A stretch of 64,000 nucleotides of DNA from JADHUC01 sp964617665 (GTDB lineage: Bacteria; Planctomycetota; Planctomycetia; Pirellulales; Pirellulaceae), in contig CAZUAH010000010.1 in the NCBI GenBank assembly GCA_964617665.1, positions 1-64,000 on the forward strand, written 5' to 3'. A model generated the notes under the pieces. That model searched no databases, was not told the DNA's origin, and saw nothing but the letters and a program-made list of their open reading frames with translations. The first letter of the stretch is position 1. Every line of letters starts with the position of its first letter. A program made the translations under genes and the position numbers. Positions 8,624 to 18,046 of the stretch are shown here, one piece after another.

Positions 8624-9841
8624 ATGCGGAAAGAACGGGTCGGACGCGGGTTCACACTCGTGGAGTTGTTGGTCGTCATAGCAATCATTGGCCTCCTGAT
8701 CGCAATGCTGCTTCCCGCGCTGCAGTCCGCTCGCGAAGCGGCACGCCGGACAGAATGCAGCAACAATCTCAAGAACATAGGTCTGGCTCTGCAGAGCTAT
8801 CACGACACGTACGAAGTCTTCCCCATGGGAGCGATGCATGGTGGAGGCAATGCTACGAACGTCATGCCCGGACCGGTTCTCGGGCCGTCGTGGTGGTATG
8901 GATTGCTCCCATTCATGGAACGACGTGCCCTTTACGACGACATATCGGCGGGCACGCAGCCCGGACGCTTCCTCGACCTGAGCTCGATGAACTCGACTTT
9001 GGCGCACTTCAACGCTTTTAACATCAACGCGAATCTGCCAGGCCGCCCGTTGGACAGGTTCGCTCCCGGCTACATGCGTTGCCCATCGAGTTCGTTGCCG
9101 ATGATGGAGAACCAGACCGGGACGATTCTGATGCCGACATATACGGGTATCGCAGGCGGAACGGATATCGCGCAGGACCACACCTTTCCTGGACCTTGGC
9201 CATACGTGCGGCGCTGGGGGATACCCACGACGGTGCTGGTCTATCGTAACCGGTTTTATTGCCAGACAGTGGATAATGGGATTCTTACAGACAGCGGTAT
9301 GCTCCCACCATGTAAACACACCAGCATTGCGCTCTGCTCGGATGGAACATCCAACACGATCATCGTCGGCGAACAGTCGGATTGGTTGCGAGACCAAGAC
9401 AGGACACTGACGACCAAGTATCACGGCGATCCCGGCTGGAACCTCGACCCGCTTGCCACGGGCAACTTCAATGCCGACGTCCGCGGTGGCTGGTTGACGG
9501 GAACGAACGAATTCCTGACGGTTGAACAGCGACACAGGAACGCACTCCAGGCCGGTGTTACTAATACTGTTGCCCAGTGGACCGCCCATCTGTTCAACGT
9601 AACCACAGTACGTTACGCGCCTGACACGAAAGACGTGCTCGGCGTCAACGGCGCGCCCGGTTGCGCGGAGATTCATGAGGCCGGACGAGGTATCAACAAC
9701 CCACTGCAATCGGCGCATCAAGATGGTATTCAAGGGGCTCGCGTGGATGGTTCCGTTCAGTTCACCACAGGATCCATTGACCTTGGTGTAATGCTTCGAC
9801 TTGCCATCCGCGACGATGGTCAGGACGTTGAAAGCGACTAA
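8624..9841 (+). CDS. DUF1559 protein with prepilin-type N-terminal cleavage/methylation motif
   Basis: This 405-aa protein starts with a type IV prepilin leader and helix: GFTLVELLVVIAIIGLLIAM, with the +5 Glu, then SAREAARRTECSNNLKNIGLA, the hallmark of planctomycete DUF1559 (SBP_bac_10-like) proteins. The C-terminal domain carries WYGLLPFMERRALYDD and ends with the typical HQDGIQGARVDGSVQF segment. The leader should be cut by a prepilin peptidase before Phe, leaving the protein in a pseudopilus or anchored in the membrane. The exact role of this very large planctomycete family is not known. The ATG at 8624 follows AAGGAG at a good spacing; the frame extends to a TTG at 8591 without support. 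A second member follows at 9973. Confidence 0.9.
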   Translation: MRKERVGRGFTLVELLVVIAIIGLLIAMLLPALQSAREAARRTECSNNLKNIGLALQSYHDTYEVFPMGAMHGGGNATNVMPGPVLGPSWWYGLLPFMERRALYDDISAGTQPGRFLDLSSMNSTLAHFNAFNINANLPGRPLDRFAPGYMRCPSSSLPMMENQTGTILMPTYTGIAGGTDIAQDHTFPGPWPYVRRWGIPTTVLVYRNRFYCQTVDNGILTDSGMLPPCKHTSIALCSDGTSNTIIVGEQSDWLRDQDRTLTTKYHGDPGWNLDPLATGNFNADVRGGWLTGTNEFLTVEQRHRNALQAGVTNTVAQWTAHLFNVTTVRYAPDTKDVLGVNGAPGCAEIHEAGRGINNPLQSAHQDGIQGARVDGSVQFTTGSIDLGVMLRLAIRDDGQDVESD

Positions 9842-9972
9842 AGCAGGCGGACGAGAAGTAGGCAACGGAAGGTTTCGATACGACCAACAGAGAAACTTGA
9901 TCAGACGCTCCGGCGGATGCTGGTTGAGCTTCTTCATACTAGGTTCCAATACTCTGTCATAGGGACGATGCT

Positions 9973-11100
9973 ATGCAGAAGAACAGTTTCGCACCGCGCC
10001 GACAGACGGCCTTCACATTGGTAGAGTTGCTAGTCGTCATCATGATCATCAGTATTCTGGTGGCCCTGCTGCTGCCGGCTATTCAAGCCGCTCGCGAGTC
10101 TGCAAGACGTACGCAGTGTAGCAACAATTTGAAACAGCTCGTTTTGGCATGCCACAGCTACGCCGATAAGTACAAGGAGCAACTGCCGTGGAATTCGGAC
10201 CCCGCTTTCATGAGCCGCCAGTTGCCGCCGCCTTTCGCCAACGGCAATGCAAATCATAAAGCAGATACAAGGTACTGGCGGGTCAGAGATTACTCTTGGA
10301 TCGTTGCCACACTGCCTTACGTGGAGCAACAAGCCCTTTATAATCAGATTAACTTCGACGATTGGGAGGGGAACCAGGGCACCGACACACTCCCCAATCC
10401 CATCCCGAATGTTGACCTTCGCAAGAAGGTCCTCCCGTTTCTGCTGTGTCCGTCCAACGACCAAGAGGCCGTGAACAGCCATCAAAGCGTTGGGTATCGT
10501 GAAGCCAATGCCAACGGCCCGCCGGCCGCACGCACGGACTACGTCGGCAACATGGGACATTTCTTCGGCGGCTGGAGAGATTGTGCTTGCGTTCCCGACT
10601 TCTTCGATTCAACGGGCCAAAACCGATTTGTGAGAAACACCTACCCTGGCACCCCTTGGGTCAACGGTGATTGGGACAGTGACTTGCCGCAACTCCAAGG
10701 CCTTTTTTACTATCGCGGTTCGGCGCGACTATCTGAGATTATTGACGGCACTTCACTTACCATCGCCGTGTTTGAAGACTATCACTGGCGCGGCCCAATC
10801 GAAAACAGTAATCAATTCGATAAGAGAGTGACAAACGATTCGGCCTGGATGAGTCCCCTTGCTGCTGTAGGCAATCTGCGCAACCCGATGAACAACAGAA
10901 ACCGTGCATGGCGTCTTTGCGCGGGGCACACCACCGGCGACATCCGTTGTCATGGCTGGAGCAGCAACCATCCCGGAGGTGCTCTGGCGGCGTATGCTGA
11001 CGGCACGGTCGAATTCTTCACAGACGACATGGACCATCTAATACGTTACGCCTTGTCAACGCGCAACGGCCATGAGTCGTTTGCCGACCGCGATAGATGA
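9973..11100 (+). CDS. DUF1559 protein with prepilin-type N-terminal motif (second copy)
   Basis: This 375-aa protein has the same architecture as its upstream neighbour. The leader AFTLVELLVVIMIISILVAL is followed by ARESARRTQCSNNLKQLVLAC, then a globular domain with WIVATLPYVEQQALYNQI and the closing signature HPGGALAAYADGTVEFF. The shared helix is close, but the globular parts have diverged strongly, so the two are old paralogues rather than a recent duplication. Spacing of 131 bp with no obvious terminator allows co-transcription from the promoter at 8486. Its 3' end converges on the heparinase-like gene with a 26-bp gap. Confidence 0.9.
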   Translation: MQKNSFAPRRQTAFTLVELLVVIMIISILVALLLPAIQAARESARRTQCSNNLKQLVLACHSYADKYKEQLPWNSDPAFMSRQLPPPFANGNANHKADTRYWRVRDYSWIVATLPYVEQQALYNQINFDDWEGNQGTDTLPNPIPNVDLRKKVLPFLLCPSNDQEAVNSHQSVGYREANANGPPAARTDYVGNMGHFFGGWRDCACVPDFFDSTGQNRFVRNTYPGTPWVNGDWDSDLPQLQGLFYYRGSARLSEIIDGTSLTIAVFEDYHWRGPIENSNQFDKRVTNDSAWMSPLAAVGNLRNPMNNRNRAWRLCAGHTTGDIRCHGWSSNHPGGALAAYADGTVEFFTDDMDHLIRYALSTRNGHESFADRDR

Positions 11101-11126
11101 ACGTAGCAGGGCGGATTTTCGCAACG

Positions 11127-14018
11127 CTACTCTGGTCCTGCGAAGACTGCCGTTGCAGGGATTTCGAACCGTTTGGCTGGCAGCGCCTCGAAGCCACGGC
11201 CATCGCCTTTGGTGAACACTCGCGTTAGAAGTCCAGTGCGCTCGACGGCTACGATTGGGTAGGCTCGGCGAGACCGTTCGTCAATGGCAAAGAATGTCTG
11301 GCCCACGACGTCGCGATCCGGGATCTCACCCTTGACCGTGAAGTACGACTCGCCCGATTGGCTCTGCGCGTCCAGAATTTCTCCCTGGAACGTGGCCACG
11401 GGCAAGCTCAGTTTCACGCCCGGTGCGGTCAGTTGCGTGCCTTCAACCAAACAAGCCCACGCTGGCCTGCCGTCCGTACCGAGGAAGATCGTGGACAGGC
11501 GTCCGTCCGTAACCATCTCCGTATTCTCTAGCTGCACGGCACGCCGCTTTGGGGCCGTCATGCTGATAATGATGTCGAGCCCCACAGATGTGGTGACGGA
11601 AATTGCCACGGCACCGGCGTCATTGCCGTTGGCGATCGGCAGCTGGCTGACGCTCTTGACAAACTGGCCATCAGCCGGATTGCCGGCGAAGACCGACACG
11701 AAATCGTCAATCCGATTCTCTCCATCGCGTCGACGGACGACATACGGCAGCGTGGCGCCGCGGTCGGTATTACGATGATTTCGCTGTCCCCAGCCATCGC
11801 CCACGATGACCGTTTCTCCTGGCTGACCAGGCGCGAGAGCGCGAAACTCGTAGCCGTCGTCAAGCGTCCAGACGATGCTCCAGGCAGATTCGCCCGTACC
11901 TTCCCGCGCATTGTCTAACGGCAACGGTCCTTCTCCAGACGATGCGTTTGCCGTGGCAGGCGGCCGGGCAAGCGACAGCCCTTCGATCTCGTATTGATTG
12001 CCCGGCCCGTGAAATATGTACTCTCGCATCACGCCGCCAGCCGCACGAAAGATGTCAATCAAGTACGAGCCTGATTGACCGTGATCTACCAGTACGCACG
12101 TGCGACGATACGTCGAATCAGGCCCGTACGCGTCCGAAAATGCCTCCATTACTCTGAGTTCTGGCGTGGCGGTGAATATCTGAAAGCTGCCACCGCGGCC
12201 TCTCCTCTGCTGATCGCGGCCGTCGATCAACACCGTGTTATGGGCGAATGTGCGGTAGGTCTGGTATTTGTCTGGATGGTCCCACAGATAGCCTAAGTCG
12301 GACAATAACTCGCGGCCGTCCTTCCAGTAGTACAGATTCAGACTGTCCAAGTGATGATGGCCACCGTAGTCGCTGGCATTCAGCATCGCCAGACTCTCGC
12401 GACCGTCTGGGCCGGTCCGCAGATAGCCTTGAGCCAGGAAAGGGAAAACGACTTCGGGCAAACGCAGCGCCGCCACGTCCCGCAATGCCAAATCCGGTTC
12501 GCGCAGGAAAATGGCATCACGAGCCGATCCGCCCGACAGGTCTCCGCCCGCCATCTCCTTCAGCAGTGCCAAGTGCTCGTCCGTTGGATACGCGGCCGCG
12601 ATCAATTCCGCGAAGTGCGAACTGATGCTGGTCGTGCGGTACGAGTCGGCCGATGGCGGAAAACGTAGAGCGCCCTGAAGCGTCCATATGAGACCTTGCC
12701 AGCAGGCGCCGTAGCTGGTGTCGCGGCATGTGTTGAAGTGGTCGAGTCTCTGGCCATCCGGTCCGACGTAGCCCGGCGGATCCGAGTAGTCGCGAAACGC
12801 CAAAGCAAACGGGCGAATGCCGCTCATCGTCATCAGCGCATAAGCAGGCGATTCCGATGTGCCTCCGTCCGGCAGAAACCAGGTATCCACACAACGTTGG
12901 AAGCCTTCGAGGCCAAATCGGACCAGCCCTGGATGCCCGACGCACATCCCGACCACAGCCGCTCCGGCACGATTGCCCACCGACTTGTTGTTGATCGCCG
13001 GATCGCATATCGCCAAGTAGGCACTTTCCAACAGCAAGTCGTGTTCGATGCGTTTCTTCTCCTTGTCCGAGTAGACTGGCATGCCATCTGTCGTGGCCGT
13101 ACAGGTCAGATCGTAAGCCAGCGTGACGCGCACGACCCAACCGCCGTCCATGCCGGACGTGCCGATTCGGCTGGCCGACCAATAGCCCGTGTAGATCTTC
13201 CGATTGGGCTTGTTTGGCGGATAGACAAGCTCGTCTTCCGGCAGGTTGTTGATGCGCCGCGCTGCTACGTGCGGGTCCATGCCGGCATACTCGCCGTATC
13301 CATAACCGGCGCGCACCAGGTACTCGGGAAACACTTCGGCAAAACGAAGCAGGATGGCCTTCACCCCACGGGCGTAGTGAGCGTCTTCGGTCAGGGCATA
13401 CGCCAAGGCCAACGAGTCGGCCATGCTTGCCATATAAGAGACCTTCCTGGCACGGATAATGCCGGAAATAGACGGCCGAGCCTTAAGGTAGCCGAAACAC
13501 TTGAACGTATCGCCGCCCATGAAGGTAATCCTCTGCCCGCGCCCCCACGTGCACTCGACTTCAACACTCTCGGGATACTCATTATTGGGAAACACGGTCT
13601 TGCAGACAGAACAGGCGATCCGATCCGGACGCGATGACGACCAATTCCATTGTCCATTTGGATGCCAAGGCAGGCCCTTCGCCCGACACGCCGGGCAGGG
13701 GCCCATACAGCCGGGCGTCGTCCGCTCGATCATGGCCTCGACGTATTCGTCCGAGAGTCGTTTGAGAATGCTATCCGCCGAACTGCGAACTCGATTCGCG
13801 TAGGCTTGCGCCCACTGATACCGTCGCACATTCTCCTTGGCCCGGGCGAGGTCTTCTGGCTTGATCAGCGTCGCGGGATGGACGACCTGATCGCGGTACT
13901 TCTGCCAGTCCGACCAATCGGCCACGCCCGGAGGCGGATCATCGCCGACGGCCCACTCGGCGCAGAACGACACCAGCAAAAACGCGCACCCAAGACTGGC
14001 CTGTTTCAAACGCAACAT
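11127..14018 (-). CDS. Heparinase II/III-like exported polysaccharide lyase
   Basis: This 963-aa exported protein begins with a signal peptide (QASLGCAFLLVSFCAEWAVG). An N-terminal region with CxxCxA and CSVCKTVFP cysteine pairs (possible zinc site) leads into an all-alpha toroid (SLALAYALTEDAHYARGVKA). A heparinase II/III C-terminal domain follows, recognised from YGGHHHLDSLNLYYWKDG, LLSDLGY and FAHNTVLIDG at about residues 550-610. The family cleaves uronic acid-containing polysaccharides such as heparan sulfate, alginate or ulvan by beta-elimination. The start at 14018 is chosen because GGAGG lies five bases upstream; the frame opens back to 14387 but that part overlaps the preceding gene. 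It follows the BNR-repeat gene by 32 bp, so the two likely form an operon. Confidence 0.82.
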   Translation of the reverse strand: MLRLKQASLGCAFLLVSFCAEWAVGDDPPPGVADWSDWQKYRDQVVHPATLIKPEDLARAKENVRRYQWAQAYANRVRSSADSILKRLSDEYVEAMIERTTPGCMGPCPACRAKGLPWHPNGQWNWSSSRPDRIACSVCKTVFPNNEYPESVEVECTWGRGQRITFMGGDTFKCFGYLKARPSISGIIRARKVSYMASMADSLALAYALTEDAHYARGVKAILLRFAEVFPEYLVRAGYGYGEYAGMDPHVAARRINNLPEDELVYPPNKPNRKIYTGYWSASRIGTSGMDGGWVVRVTLAYDLTCTATTDGMPVYSDKEKKRIEHDLLLESAYLAICDPAINNKSVGNRAGAAVVGMCVGHPGLVRFGLEGFQRCVDTWFLPDGGTSESPAYALMTMSGIRPFALAFRDYSDPPGYVGPDGQRLDHFNTCRDTSYGACWQGLIWTLQGALRFPPSADSYRTTSISSHFAELIAAAYPTDEHLALLKEMAGGDLSGGSARDAIFLREPDLALRDVAALRLPEVVFPFLAQGYLRTGPDGRESLAMLNASDYGGHHHLDSLNLYYWKDGRELLSDLGYLWDHPDKYQTYRTFAHNTVLIDGRDQQRRGRGGSFQIFTATPELRVMEAFSDAYGPDSTYRRTCVLVDHGQSGSYLIDIFRAAGGVMREYIFHGPGNQYEIEGLSLARPPATANASSGEGPLPLDNAREGTGESAWSIVWTLDDGYEFRALAPGQPGETVIVGDGWGQRNHRNTDRGATLPYVVRRRDGENRIDDFVSVFAGNPADGQFVKSVSQLPIANGNDAGAVAISVTTSVGLDIIISMTAPKRRAVQLENTEMVTDGRLSTIFLGTDGRPAWACLVEGTQLTAPGVKLSLPVATFQGEILDAQSQSGESYFTVKGEIPDRDVVGQTFFAIDERSRRAYPIVAVERTGLLTRVFTKGDGRGFEALPAKRFEIPATAVFAGPE

Positions 14019-14050
14019 ATCGACCTCCATTCCTTCTGCTCGAATCGTCA

Positions 14051-15979
14051 TCATTTTCGACGGTACCGAACCGCTGCCAGCCGCAACTGGTCCTCGCGAG
14101 CGCCCGTCTCCGTCACCAAGTATTCCTTGGCACCGTATCCGACCAAGAGCTGTCCGGGCCCAATCTCCACCACGTCGGTGTAGCCTGAATACGGTGTGGT
14201 ATCGACCGCTGTAAGATCCGTCCAAGTGCGACCGCCGTCGCGACTGAAAGCGATCATTGCTCCAGGACGTCCGTAGCTCATTACCACTTGACCGTCGCTC
14301 AACACGGCCAAGCTTGGGTAAGCGCCTTCCAAACCAGTACGACAAGGCGGCGACCAGGTGCGTCCTTCGTCTTGGCTCTCGCTCCACATGATCGGATTGT
14401 CCTGGCAGCGGGGATCTCGTTCACTGCCGGTACGCATGACAGTCAAGAGCCTCCCATCCGGCAGCCGCCGCATGGAACCTTCGTTGTACCCTTCGCTGCC
14501 GATCTGGTCGTAGCCAATGGTCGTTACGTATTTCCAGTTCAGTCCGTCGTTGTCCGACTCGCACACGTACGTCCGCGAATAGGGCCGACCGCGTCCGTAC
14601 GGACACAATGCAATGTCGCTCTTGAACCACCCGGCAAAAAGCCCGACGAGCGAACGGTCGTCACGCACGACGATCGACCGCATAAACAAGGGACCGCGAT
14701 GAAAGGCGTGGCCCATGGCGGCTTTGGCCTCCGGGACGTTGACTGTCGCCTGCGTCTTCTGAAACTTCCGTCCACCGTCATCGGAAAACGTTCGTTGTAC
14801 GGTGTACTGGCCTTGTTGGCCTTTTTCGGGCAGACAACGGTAGTCCAGGCCCAAGATCCGCCCCTCGCGAAGCACTTCAGCCCCAGCGCCAAAACCGCCG
14901 TTCTCGCCTTGCCACGTCCGCCCGCCATCGGTGGACAGCTTGTTCTCGCACAGCAACACACCGTCGCGGGATTTGACGAAGCGGCCAAAGTGCGTGCCCT
15001 CGGCAAAGACCCAGGACTTCTCCACCGTCACTTCCAGCTCATCATCCGGTCCACGGACCTTGATGGCGAAGGTCCGGTAGTCCACCGTCCTGCCCGAACG
15101 TCCGGCAGCGTCCAATCGGAGGTGATGGACACCCGAGGGCCACTCGCGTGTATCCAACTCCAACGCCACACTTCCTTCGCCGCGGTCGCAGTCCAGTTCG
15201 CCGTTGTCCGATACGCCATCAGCCGCGGTTGGATAGTAGGACTTTTTCTTCATCGTCTCGTATGCGAAGCCCGAAAGGGTGTCCTGTTCGGCGATATGGA
15301 ACGGATTTGAAAGCTGGACGCTGGCAATAACGCCCACGCGACCTCGCGTCGAAACTTTCACCGACTCTCCCGCCTCGATCGTCGTCGGTTCGACCACGAA
15401 GGCGGTAATCGCTCGGCTTATCCGCAGCGATGTCGAGCCGAGGTCCTCGATGCGCACGCGGTCGTTTTCGACCGTCACAGCAAAGTCGTGGCGTGCCGCC
15501 ACAAAGGGGCCCGCCGCAGGCCGACAACTTGCGAAGAATGCAAACGCGTACGTGCCGTCTCTCCAATCCTCCGTGCTGATCCGAATGGAAAATGCCAGCT
15601 CCCGAGGATCGCCATCCAGCTTTCCGTTATCAGAAAGGAAGTAACGGCCGTCTTCGGCCACGTAATATCGGCCGTTGGCGTATAGCGGAAACCCCGGAAT
15701 CCTGTCCTCCTTCCGAACGTCATCAGCCGTCCGTAGAAGGAAACTCCCCAACTTGACACCCGTCGCCGTCGCCCTCGCATGGATCGTAAACGACTCCCCC
15801 GCGCGAAGTTCCATTGGCTCGACGCGAAATTCGACCAGCTCAATGCGTGCCTTGGCAGCAAACGAAGTCGACGTCATCAACGGAACGAGCCAAGCGCAGG
15901 CGAAGGCCAGAGACGCTTTTTTCTCGATATGCCTGCACGAGCGTCGATAGCCACCATGACGGAACCTATTGTGAAGCAT
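14051..15979 (-). CDS. Exported BNR/Asp-box sialidase-like protein
   Basis: This 642-aa protein has a signal sequence (SLAFACAWLVPLMTSTSFAA), about 300 residues of beta-rich Ig-like domains, and a C-terminal six-bladed sialidase-type propeller. Five Asp-boxes are visible: STDGGRTWQ, SDDGGRKFQ, SDNDGLNWK, SQDEGRTWS and SRDGGRTWT. The region SMRRLPDGRLLTVMRTG resembles active-site segments of exo-alpha-sialidases, but the full arginine triad is not obvious, so a different glycan hydrolase or glycan-binding role is possible. GGGAGG before ATG at 15979 decides the start. It lies upstream of the heparinase-like lyase in the same direction and is divergent from the fucosidase, which suggests a shared glycan substrate. 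Confidence 0.75.
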   Translation of the reverse strand: MLHNRFRHGGYRRSCRHIEKKASLAFACAWLVPLMTSTSFAAKARIELVEFRVEPMELRAGESFTIHARATATGVKLGSFLLRTADDVRKEDRIPGFPLYANGRYYVAEDGRYFLSDNGKLDGDPRELAFSIRISTEDWRDGTYAFAFFASCRPAAGPFVAARHDFAVTVENDRVRIEDLGSTSLRISRAITAFVVEPTTIEAGESVKVSTRGRVGVIASVQLSNPFHIAEQDTLSGFAYETMKKKSYYPTAADGVSDNGELDCDRGEGSVALELDTREWPSGVHHLRLDAAGRSGRTVDYRTFAIKVRGPDDELEVTVEKSWVFAEGTHFGRFVKSRDGVLLCENKLSTDGGRTWQGENGGFGAGAEVLREGRILGLDYRCLPEKGQQGQYTVQRTFSDDGGRKFQKTQATVNVPEAKAAMGHAFHRGPLFMRSIVVRDDRSLVGLFAGWFKSDIALCPYGRGRPYSRTYVCESDNDGLNWKYVTTIGYDQIGSEGYNEGSMRRLPDGRLLTVMRTGSERDPRCQDNPIMWSESQDEGRTWSPPCRTGLEGAYPSLAVLSDGQVVMSYGRPGAMIAFSRDGGRTWTDLTAVDTTPYSGYTDVVEIGPGQLLVGYGAKEYLVTETGAREDQLRLAAVRYRRK

Positions 15980-16184
15980 CATCACCTCCCATTTTCTCGA
16001 CACACCATTGTGCCATGCGCTCTTTCGTCCATGCAACCACTCAGGCCTTGCGTCCACGGTTCGGCTTGTCCAGTCGGTGCTAACTCAAGAAGAAGACGTC
16101 TCGGGTGTGGAAAGCCGAGGACAGCATGTTACGATGGCGTTCACTCTCAGGTGTTTTCAGCGATTCGATTCAAGGAGGTCGACG

Positions 16185-17933
16185 ATGACCATGAGTAGCC
16201 ATGACACGACTGTCCGTTGGCGGCGAGCGCCTATCATCCTCATCACCGTTATCTCGATGGCCTCCAATTTCGTACTCCGTGGTGCCGAAGATGAGAAACC
16301 AACCGAATGGGATATGCTCACGGCAAAACCGGAGATTGTCGAGGCGTGGCAGGATATGCGCTTTGGCATGTTTGTTTGCTGGGGGCCAGTGACGCTGACG
16401 GGGCTCGAGATCGGCTGGTCACGGGGCGCGCCGCGAGGCGGCGAGTTTCGTGTCCGTGAGGGTCAAGGACCGACACCGGTCGACGAGTACGACAGTTTGT
16501 TCAAGAAATGGCAGCCGGACAAGTTCGACGCTCGCCGGTGGGTGAAGGTCGCCAAAGATGCCGGCGCGAAATACATGATCTTCCTGGTCAAGCATCACGA
16601 CGGGTTCTGTCTGTACGACTCCAAGCTGACCGACTACAAGAGCACGGGTGCCGAATCGGCCTGGAAGCACGACGTGATGGCCGACATTGCCGATGCTTGT
16701 CATGCTGCTGAGTTGAAACTGATCGTGTACTACTCGCAGCCCGACTGGTACCATCCCGACTATCGCACAAAGAACCATCACCGATACATCGAATTCTTGC
16801 ACGGGCAAGTGCGCGAGTTATTGACCAACTACGGCCGGATCGATGGTCTCTGGTTCGACCTGGGCGGAAAACCCGAAGACTGGGACACGGTCAAGTTGTT
16901 CAAAATGATGCGTACGCTTCAGCCGTGGCTGATTATCAACAACCGATGCGGGGTGCCCGGTGATTTCGATACTCCCGAACAACGCCTCGGGGCATTCCAG
17001 CTCGAACGCCCTTGGGAGACTTGCATGACGCTGGGCACCCAATGGTCTTGGAAGCCCGACGATCGGATCAAGTCGCTGAAGGAATGCATCGACGTGCTGG
17101 TGACTTGTGCGGGCCGCAATGGGAATCTCGCGTTGAACACCAACCCCATGCCGAACGGCCAAATCGAACCGCGTCAAGCCGAACGGTTTCGCGAAATCGG
17201 CAAATGGCTGGTGCAGAATGGCGAGAGCATCTACGGTACAACAGGCGGACCGTTTTGGGGCCTCGGTTGTCTCAGCACTCGTAAGGATAGGACGATCTAT
17301 GTCCACGTTCTGAAATGGTACGAAGACACACTGGTGTTGCCCGCCATTCCGAAGAAGATCGTGTCTCATTCGGTCCTGACTGGTGGCACGGCCACACTGA
17401 AGCAGACGGACGAGCACATCGAGGTTCACGTTCCGGTCGAACACCAACAGGACTTGGACACCATCATCGTGCTGAATTTGGACGAATCGGCAATGGACAT
17501 TGAGCCGTTACACGTTGCGGGGTGGGGGCCGTTGACGTACCGTCGCAAGGTAACTGCCTCGCACATTTACGATCACAACCCAAAACTCACTGCGCGCTAT
17601 CGTCCGGAATTAGCCGTTGACGGAGATCCAAGAAGCGGATGGACCTTCAATCCCGGAATTAAGTCCGCGTCCATCGAGGTCGACCTGGGCAAGTCGTACA
17701 CCTTTGACCGCGCATGGATAAACGAGCCATATGACCGGATCCAGAAATTCGAACTGCGGGCGAAAAAAGGCGATCAGTGGCAGACCTTTCACTCGGGCAC
17801 AACGATCGGCGAAGACTTCGGCGTCGAATTCAAGCCCGTGACCGCCCAACACGTGCGGCTGCAGGTCATGGACACGACCATCAATCCCCTGGTCGGAGAA
17901 TTTCAGTTGTTTCGGGCGCGAACAACCGAATAG
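16185..17933 (+). CDS. GH29 alpha-L-fucosidase with C-terminal discoidin-like domain
   Basis: This 582-aa protein has a signal peptide-like N-terminus and a GH29 barrel. The family landmarks are WFVCWGP-like FGMFVCWGP near residue 60, VKHHDGFCLYDS (His137-His138-Asp139), YYSQPDWY, and GLWFDLGG, whose Asp225 fits the GH29 nucleophile. A C-terminal beta-sandwich of the F5/8 type C kind follows (LAVDGDPRSGWTF, IEVDLGKSYTFDRA). It should remove alpha-L-fucose from glycans in the periplasm. AAGGAGG six bases before 16185 decides the start. It is transcribed away from the sialidase-like gene and towards the sulfatase. Confidence 0.88.
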   Translation: MTMSSHDTTVRWRRAPIILITVISMASNFVLRGAEDEKPTEWDMLTAKPEIVEAWQDMRFGMFVCWGPVTLTGLEIGWSRGAPRGGEFRVREGQGPTPVDEYDSLFKKWQPDKFDARRWVKVAKDAGAKYMIFLVKHHDGFCLYDSKLTDYKSTGAESAWKHDVMADIADACHAAELKLIVYYSQPDWYHPDYRTKNHHRYIEFLHGQVRELLTNYGRIDGLWFDLGGKPEDWDTVKLFKMMRTLQPWLIINNRCGVPGDFDTPEQRLGAFQLERPWETCMTLGTQWSWKPDDRIKSLKECIDVLVTCAGRNGNLALNTNPMPNGQIEPRQAERFREIGKWLVQNGESIYGTTGGPFWGLGCLSTRKDRTIYVHVLKWYEDTLVLPAIPKKIVSHSVLTGGTATLKQTDEHIEVHVPVEHQQDLDTIIVLNLDESAMDIEPLHVAGWGPLTYRRKVTASHIYDHNPKLTARYRPELAVDGDPRSGWTFNPGIKSASIEVDLGKSYTFDRAWINEPYDRIQKFELRAKKGDQWQTFHSGTTIGEDFGVEFKPVTAQHVRLQVMDTTINPLVGEFQLFRARTTE

Positions 17934-17944
17934 CCGACCGCCCG

Positions 17945-18010
17945 ATTAGCCGCTGGGCGCTAGCCCAACGTTTCCGCGTGAGAACCGGACGCTAGCGCGT
18001 GCCGGCTAAT
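17945..18010. repeat. Inverted repeat between convergent fucosidase and sulfatase genes
   Basis: ATTAGCCG at 17945-17952 pairs with CGGCTAAT at 18003-18010. Between them lie two more CTAGC-containing blocks (GGCGCTAGCCC and ACGCTAGCGCGT) able to fold. It is placed where a bidirectional terminator would be. The same motif (an ATTAGCCGGC arm with a GCTAGCG core) is familiar to me from intergenic repeats in Pirellulaceae genomes; that is recollection, not a search. Confidence 0.55.
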
Positions 18011-18046
18011 GTCGCCAGAGAATATGGCCGCGCACGGCGCTGTAAG

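Noticed and set aside
8570..9949. 459-codon open frame on the strand opposite the first DUF1559 gene
   Set aside because: It is the mirror of a well-supported coding frame with a prepilin leader and ribosome-binding site; the antisense protein has no recognisable domain.
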